Origin: Acidimicrobiaceae bacterium
GTDB taxonomy: Bacteria > Actinomycetota > Acidimicrobiia > Acidimicrobiales > Acidimicrobiaceae
Length of the DNA: 64,000 nucleotides
Direction of reading: 5' to 3'
NCBI GenBank assembly: GCA_013044385.1
Contig: JABEUN010000081.1
Location: forward strand, 1 to 64,000
The notes beneath the pieces are model-generated. The model ran no database searches. It was not told the origin of the DNA and saw nothing but the letters and a program-made list of their open reading frames with translations. Shown in pieces: positions 59,813 to 64,000 of the stretch (positions are counted from its first letter, which is position 1; each line of letters begins with the position of its first letter). The translations under genes were made by a program, and so were the position numbers.

Positions 59813-60675
59813 TCCAAGATCGCATCGGACAGCCTCGGCCAAAGAGACACGGCCCACGGACCAAACGCAGTCGATGAGAGTGAGCCAGCAAATACCTGGT
59901 TGACAGGGTCTATCCATAGAAAGGAACCAGACCGTCCGAAGTGGCCAAAGGTTTGTGGCGAATTTCTCGTACCTGTCCAATGTGGCGACTTGTTGCCACG
60001 AACTTCAGCGCCTTGTCCCCACGGACATGGGTCCATCAACCCGTACCCAGGAAGTACTCCCGGAATCTCGGGGTGATGAGGGGTGCTCAAGCTAACGCGT
60101 GAAACCTCCGCGAGCGGTGGCCCCGATATGAGGGCACCGACGAGTGCAACCAGATCGGATACCGTTCCCCAGAGACCAGCTGCTGCTCCAGTAGGTCCCG
60201 CCTCGGGAAACGTAGAGGGGTCCAGACGGGCCGAGTCTGCGCGTATTGGCCGTAACACTGCCTCTGTGAGATACTCTCCGAAGTCCATTCCAGATGCTCC
60301 GGAGAGTAATGAGCCGAGCAGGTCAAACCCGACATTGGAGTAAACGCGCCTCACTCCTGGATCTCGAATAGGTATATTTCTGTCTCCGGGTCCGATTACA
60401 TCTGCTCGAAGTCCAGAGCTGTGAGAGAGAATTTCCGCGACAGTCGCCCCATTTGAAAGTATCGCCTCGGCTGGTTTCAGCACCTCTTCTTCTATCGCCA
60501 CATGAAATGCCACAGCGCTGAAGAGCTTGGTGACCGATGCCATAGCGAATAGACCACCCGATCCGAGTCGATCAACCACTTCAACTCGACCGTCAATTAT
60601 CCGGCCGTAGGCCAGACTCCAATCCGAGGGGAAAAACGGCGTCAGTTCGGTCAATTTCCCGAAACCTCCAGCCAT
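59797..60675 (-). CDS. Beta-lactamase-family serine hydrolase
   Basis: Class C beta-lactamase/esterase-type protein (292 aa). Active-site text: ASVTKLFSAVAFHVAIEE with the SxxK pair (SVTK), YSNVGFDLLGSLLS with the YxN and GHFGRSGSFLWIDP in the place of the third motif. No signal peptide is apparent, so a cytoplasmic esterase or peptidase-like role is likely. It starts 2 bases after nadB, so it is the last gene of the nad operon, and its end overlaps pncB by 16 bases. Confidence 0.85.
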   Translation of the reverse strand: MAGGFGKLTELTPFFPSDWSLAYGRIIDGRVEVVDRLGSGGLFAMASVTKLFSAVAFHVAIEEEVLKPAEAILSNGATVAEILSHSSGLRADVIGPGDRNIPIRDPGVRRVYSNVGFDLLGSLLSGASGMDFGEYLTEAVLRPIRADSARLDPSTFPEAGPTGAAAGLWGTVSDLVALVGALISGPPLAEVSRVSLSTPHHPEIPGVLPGYGLMDPCPWGQGAEVRGNKSPHWTGTRNSPQTFGHFGRSGSFLWIDPVNQVFAGSLSSTAFGPWAVSLWPRLSDAILDHCGV

Positions 60676-60677
60676 AT

Positions 60678-62258
60678 CTATCCGGATGCTCCCTCCTGGG
60701 TCAAATCTGGCCCATCGGACCGCGGAGCCACCGCCGAATCAGAGAGTCCATCAGCTTCAGGCACAATACTTAGGGTAGTCATGGTCTGATCGACGTGAAA
60801 AGGAGTACTAGCGGGTTCGGGATAATCGAGTCGGAAGTGAGAGCCACGCGACTCAGTCCTGGCAGCTGCGCCACGCAGCACACACTCTGCAAGCAGCGCT
60901 AGGTTGGCATTCTCAATCTCGAATCGGTTTTTGGAAGGGACCGATCCCATCCTCTTGATCTCGGCAAGTCCTCTTTCAAGATCGCTCCCAGTCCTGACCA
61001 CTGAACAGGTCTCGGACATGATCGACTTAATCTCAGCTCTCCGGTCTGCAGCGATACCCATCGGTATGGGAAAATCCACAACGGGATCCGCAGATAGGTC
61101 GAGCTCTTTTACTGCCGCAGTGGCGCTACGGGCTCCCATCACAAGACCTTCCAGCAAAGAGTTAGAAGCGAGCCTGTTGGCGCCGTGCAAGCCAGTGCTG
61201 CCCACCTCGCCGGCCGCGAATAATCTCCTTACGGCTGTGTGACCATCACCGTCGGTCCTCAGGCCACCCATCTGATAGTGGACCGCAGGAGCCACGGGCA
61301 CCAGATCCACAAATGGATTGAGTCCGAGCGATAGCACTGATTCGTAGACCGTTGGAAAGTGATCGGCTAGCCCTTCGACGGGCCGCAGGTCGAGGTAGAC
61401 GCCACCGGAGTTCATGGCCTCCTCATAAACAGCCCGGGCAACAACGTCCCTAGGCGCCAACTCCCAGGACCTGTCGTACCTCCCCATAAATCGATCGCCA
61501 TCTGAGTTCACAAGTATGGCTCCGTCACCCCTGCACGCTTCAGAGATGAGGGTTCCGTCTAATAAGGCGGTGGGATGGAACTGCTCGAGTTCAATATCTC
61601 TAAGAACGGCCCCGGCCCTAAGACCAAGCGCCACCCCATCGCCTGTCGCTTCGGTAGGGTTGGTTGTTACAGTGAAAAGCTGACCAGATCCGCCGGTAGC
61701 CAAGATGGTCGCGAGGGAGCGGACAAAGAGCAGTTCCCCACTTTCATCTATGGCGTAAGCACCCGTTACCCCCTCGTCGTCCACATGGAGACTGTAGACG
61801 AAGTGCCCCTCAAGGCTTTTGACCCTACCTCCAAGCTTGGAGTGTAGAAACTTGAGCAGCATCAGGCCACTTCGGTCGCCCCCGGCATGCATCACCCTTG
61901 GCTTGGAATGGCCACCTTCGAGCGCCAGGCCAGGATCAAACTTCATGCCGAGATCGACCAGCAACCGCAGGTGGTCCAATGACTCCTCGAGGATCTCCGA
62001 TGAGATACCTTTGTCGCTGAGTCCCCTACCTGCTTTCAAGGTATCCGAGAGGTGAGAAGCGATGTCTGCGTCACCATCAGGAAACGCTATGCCTCCTTGA
62101 GCCCAGGGCGTCGAGCCCGAAAGAAGCGCCCCTTTGGTAACCAAGAGCACGCTCGCACCGAGGTCCGACGCAGTCAGGGCCGCATATGCACCCGCAACTC
62201 CACTCCCGACAATGAGGAGATCCGTCTCTACCACGGTGGCTCGCCCCATATCAATCAC
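60678..62258 (-). CDS. nadB: L-aspartate oxidase NadB
   Basis: FAD enzyme that turns L-aspartate into iminoaspartate, the first step of de novo NAD synthesis. FAD motif LLIVGSGVAGAYAALTA, TKGALLSGSTPWAQGGIA and the characteristic MHAGGDRSGLMLLKFL and AAGEVGSTGLHGANRLASNSLLEGLV. Length 526 aa is normal; ATG 62249 (MGRATVV) is an alternative start. It overlaps nadA by 4 bases (ATGA-type), as expected for a nadCAB operon. Confidence 0.95.
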   Translation of the reverse strand: MIDMGRATVVETDLLIVGSGVAGAYAALTASDLGASVLLVTKGALLSGSTPWAQGGIAFPDGDADIASHLSDTLKAGRGLSDKGISSEILEESLDHLRLLVDLGMKFDPGLALEGGHSKPRVMHAGGDRSGLMLLKFLHSKLGGRVKSLEGHFVYSLHVDDEGVTGAYAIDESGELLFVRSLATILATGGSGQLFTVTTNPTEATGDGVALGLRAGAVLRDIELEQFHPTALLDGTLISEACRGDGAILVNSDGDRFMGRYDRSWELAPRDVVARAVYEEAMNSGGVYLDLRPVEGLADHFPTVYESVLSLGLNPFVDLVPVAPAVHYQMGGLRTDGDGHTAVRRLFAAGEVGSTGLHGANRLASNSLLEGLVMGARSATAAVKELDLSADPVVDFPIPMGIAADRRAEIKSIMSETCSVVRTGSDLERGLAEIKRMGSVPSKNRFEIENANLALLAECVLRGAAARTESRGSHFRLDYPEPASTPFHVDQTMTTLSIVPEADGLSDSAVAPRSDGPDLTQEGASG

Positions 62259-63193
62259 CCAACGAGGAGCATCGCATCAATTGCTCGTCTTGCCTTGGCC
62301 GCTGTCTCAGGGGCAACGGTCACCACATGTTTGGTTTCGAGCAGCGATGCATGGATCTTCTCCAGCGTTATCATCTTCATGTATTGACACACCGCTGTCT
62401 CTTTGACTGGGAAGAACGTCTTTCCACTTGCCATCTTGTTCAACCGATGAATTATGCCGACTTCGGTAGCAACCACAAACTCTGACTTCTCAGAGGACTG
62501 GGCAAATCGGACCATTCCCTCAGTTGAGAGCATCTTCGCGTCGGGCTTGAGGAAGAGGCAGGAGCTACCGCAACTACATTCAGGATGGATCAGGAACTCT
62601 GCGTCGGGGTGGGCTGCAAGAGTCTCTTTGATCTCCTTGTCACCAATTCCCGCGTGGACATGGCACTCACCCATCCACACGTCCATCTTCATCCCCGTCT
62701 GCTTCTCGACGAATGCCCCTAGAAACATGTCCGGTAGAAAGAAGATGGGTCTGTTGGGGTCAAGGCCCTTAACGATCTCGACGGCATTAGCGCTCGTCAC
62801 GCAGACATCTGCTAGGGCCTTGACTTCAGCAGTGGTATTGACATAGGCCACCACTTGCCCATCTGGATGGTCGTCTCGCCATGCCTGGACATCCTTGGCG
62901 GTGATCGTGTCAGAAAGCGAACAGCCAGCCTCCTGATCCGGTATTAGTACCGTCTTGCTCGGATTCAGAATTGCTGCGGTCTCCGCCATGAAATAGACAC
63001 CCGCGAACACTATTATCTCCGCGTCGGTCGAAGCCGCAAGTCGCGAGAGTCCAAGCGAGTCGCCAACGAAGTCGGCTACATCCTGAACCTCAGGTCGCTC
63101 ATAGGAGTGCGCAAGAATGATGGCATTGCGTTGCCTTTTGAGCCTGTCAATATCCTGCGCCAAATCCGGCACCGTCAAAGTCATATGATTCAC
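62255..63193 (-). CDS. nadA: Quinolinate synthase NadA
   Basis: [4Fe-4S] enzyme condensing iminoaspartate with dihydroxyacetone phosphate to quinolinate. HSYERPEVQDVADFVGDSLGLSR and GVYFMAETAAIL at the start; the Cys ligands are seen in DQEAGCSLSD, HPECSCGSSC and KETAVCQYMK. 312 aa is normal for the short NadA form. It overlaps nadB and lies 114 bp after nadC. Confidence 0.95.
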   Translation of the reverse strand: MNHMTLTVPDLAQDIDRLKRQRNAIILAHSYERPEVQDVADFVGDSLGLSRLAASTDAEIIVFAGVYFMAETAAILNPSKTVLIPDQEAGCSLSDTITAKDVQAWRDDHPDGQVVAYVNTTAEVKALADVCVTSANAVEIVKGLDPNRPIFFLPDMFLGAFVEKQTGMKMDVWMGECHVHAGIGDKEIKETLAAHPDAEFLIHPECSCGSSCLFLKPDAKMLSTEGMVRFAQSSEKSEFVVATEVGIIHRLNKMASGKTFFPVKETAVCQYMKMITLEKIHASLLETKHVVTVAPETAAKARRAIDAMLLVG

Positions 63194-63225
63194 TACCTAC
63201 TACTGGTCTTACGAAACGCTCAGTA

Positions 63226-63246
63226 GCCCTATTTATAAGATAGGGC
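63226..63246 (-). promoter_or_regulatory. Palindrome between nadC and nadA
   Basis: Perfect 7-bp inverted repeat GCCCTAT/ATAGGGC with a 7-base AT-rich centre, 33 bp before the nadA start. It could be an operator of an NAD-regulator or a small terminator between nadC and nadA. Confidence 0.35.
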
Positions 63247-63307
63247 AGTGGCCGAACTATCGGACAATCCCAAACTCAGCAACCATAAAGTACAGGTAAC
63301 CAAGCCT

Positions 63308-64000
63308 CTAGTTCACTATCGATATGTCAAGCGACACATCCAGCGCTGGCGACGAGTGGGTCAAAGCCCCCACCGAGATGAGGTCTACCCCACAGGCGGC
63401 AACCTCTCCGACTCGATCGAGAGACATGTTTCCGCTTGCCTCAACTGGAACCGATCCAGCTATCCGGAGCACAGCCTCTGTCATCTGTGAAGTCGTCATG
63501 TTGTCCAGCAGAATCGCGCCCGCCCCACAAGAAAGTGCTTGGTCCAACTCCGCCATCGTATTAACCTCAACTTCGATCACCAAGGTGTGCGGAGCAGCAG
63601 CCCTCGCCCGGGTTACTGCGTTCACCACTCCCCCGGCCGCAGCAATATGGTTGTCCTTGATCAACACACCGTCAAACAGTCCGAATCGGTGATTTTGGCC
63701 GCCTCCGACCCTTACTGCATACTTCTCTAGATACCGCAGTCCAGGGGTCGTCTTCCGTGTATCGAGGATCTTTGCCTTGGTTCCCTCTGTCTTTTTAACG
63801 AACTCCGCTGTCTTGGTTGCGATACCAGAGAGTCTCTGAATCAGATTCAGTGCGAGCCTTTCCGCGGTCAGAACCGAGGATAGGTGACCAGATACAGTTG
63901 CAACAACCGATCCAACGACAACCTTCGAGCCGTCTGGATACAACTCTTTGAACTCGAGGCGGGAATCCACCGCTCTGAAAACCTCTGCCGCCGCCGGAAG
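63308..64000 (-). CDS. nadC: Quinolinate phosphoribosyltransferase NadC (partial, cut by the right edge)
   Basis: Third enzyme of de novo NAD synthesis, making nicotinate mononucleotide from quinolinate and PRPP. The frame stays open to the last base, so the N terminus is missing. Visible: EVFRAVDSRLEFKELYPDGSKV, LNLIQRLSGIATKTAEFV, ILDTRKTTPGLRYLEKYAV, GGGQNHRFGLFDGVLIKDNHI, VEVEVNTMAELDQAL, ILLDNM and VEASGNMSLD, the usual core. It is first in the leftward nadC-nadA-nadB run. GTG at 63970 would not be a real start, as family sequence continues before it. Confidence 0.93.
   Translation of the reverse strand, partial: LPAAAEVFRAVDSRLEFKELYPDGSKVVVGSVVATVSGHLSSVLTAERLALNLIQRLSGIATKTAEFVKKTEGTKAKILDTRKTTPGLRYLEKYAVRVGGGQNHRFGLFDGVLIKDNHIAAAGGVVNAVTRARAAAPHTLVIEVEVNTMAELDQALSCGAGAILLDNMTTSQMTEAVLRIAGSVPVEASGNMSLDRVGEVAACGVDLISVGALTHSSPALDVSLDISIVN

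Noticed and set aside
1-64000. CRISPR arrays, tRNA or rRNA genes, insertion sequences, phage or integrase genes
   Set aside because: No regularly spaced repeats, tRNA cloverleaf arms, transposase or integrase motifs were recognised while reading the window; short RNAs could still be missed by eye.

Overview
The window looks like chromosomal DNA of an acidimicrobial actinobacterium (class Acidimicrobiia, the group of Acidimicrobium, Ferrimicrobium and Acidithrix). This is inferred from three things. The left edge carries a GYWLVASDGGIFxFGDA-type repeat protein that is common in that class. There is a maleylpyruvate-isomerase-family (mycothiol-type) protein. The class II fumarase is very like the mycobacterial one. 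No rRNA, tRNA, CRISPR array, insertion sequence or phage gene was recognised. Coding density is high except for one gap of about 1 kb (9524-10610).

Left third (1-26.9 kb), mixed housekeeping: two ureohydrolases (agmatinase/arginase family); an Fe-S assembly operon sufD-Rieske-sufC, with sufB about 8.5 kb away; a dienoyl-CoA isomerase-like crotonase; an HtrA protease followed by an OmpR-type response regulator and its histidine kinase; a prolyl oligopeptidase; a RodZ-like membrane protein; an FtsH-like AAA protease; RfbC; a metallo-beta-lactamase-fold hydrolase; PilT next to a membrane GGDEF-EAL protein; a TIG-domain protein; and a MaoC-type dehydratase.

Centre (27.1-44.4 kb), the main feature: a leftward run of 20 nearly contiguous genes, many with 4-base ATGA overlaps, that forms a complete cytoplasmic sulfur-oxidation module of the sHdr-lipoate-binding-protein type. 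In transcription order: tusA, dsrE3-like, shdrC1, shdrB1, shdrA, shdr-hyp, a fused HdrC/HdrB-type protein (shdrB3-like), a divergent lipoate ligase-like gene, lbpA, lipS1, lplA, lipS2, etfB, etfA, a membrane ETF oxidoreductase, a zinc-finger-like protein, two tandem lbpA genes, a dsrE2-like gene and a Rieske protein. A convergent ArsR-family regulator overlaps the last gene. The core matches what I know as a type II sHdr system. TusA and DsrE proteins would hand sulfane sulfur to sHdr and LbpA. LipS1, LipS2 and the ligases would build lipoate on LbpA. Electrons would leave through EtfAB and the membrane Fe-S oxidoreductase. The three LbpA paralogues, two ligase-like proteins, the Rieske protein with an extra N-terminal domain and the zinc-finger-like protein are the parts least explained by known biology. 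An inverted repeat overlapping a -10-like element in front of tusA is a candidate control site.

Right third (44.5-64 kb), central and CoA metabolism: an SDR with an enoyl-reductase-like YX6K motif, acyl-CoA dehydrogenase, CitE/malyl-CoA lyase-like protein, dienelactone hydrolase, fumarase, an NlpC/P60 hydrolase with a 15-glutamine tract, a quinone oxidoreductase, a D-2-hydroxyacid dehydrogenase, two more SDRs, a divergent Lgt, and an NAD block: nicotinate phosphoribosyltransferase, plus nadC (cut by the right edge), nadA, nadB and a serine hydrolase. Residue numbers are hand counts.
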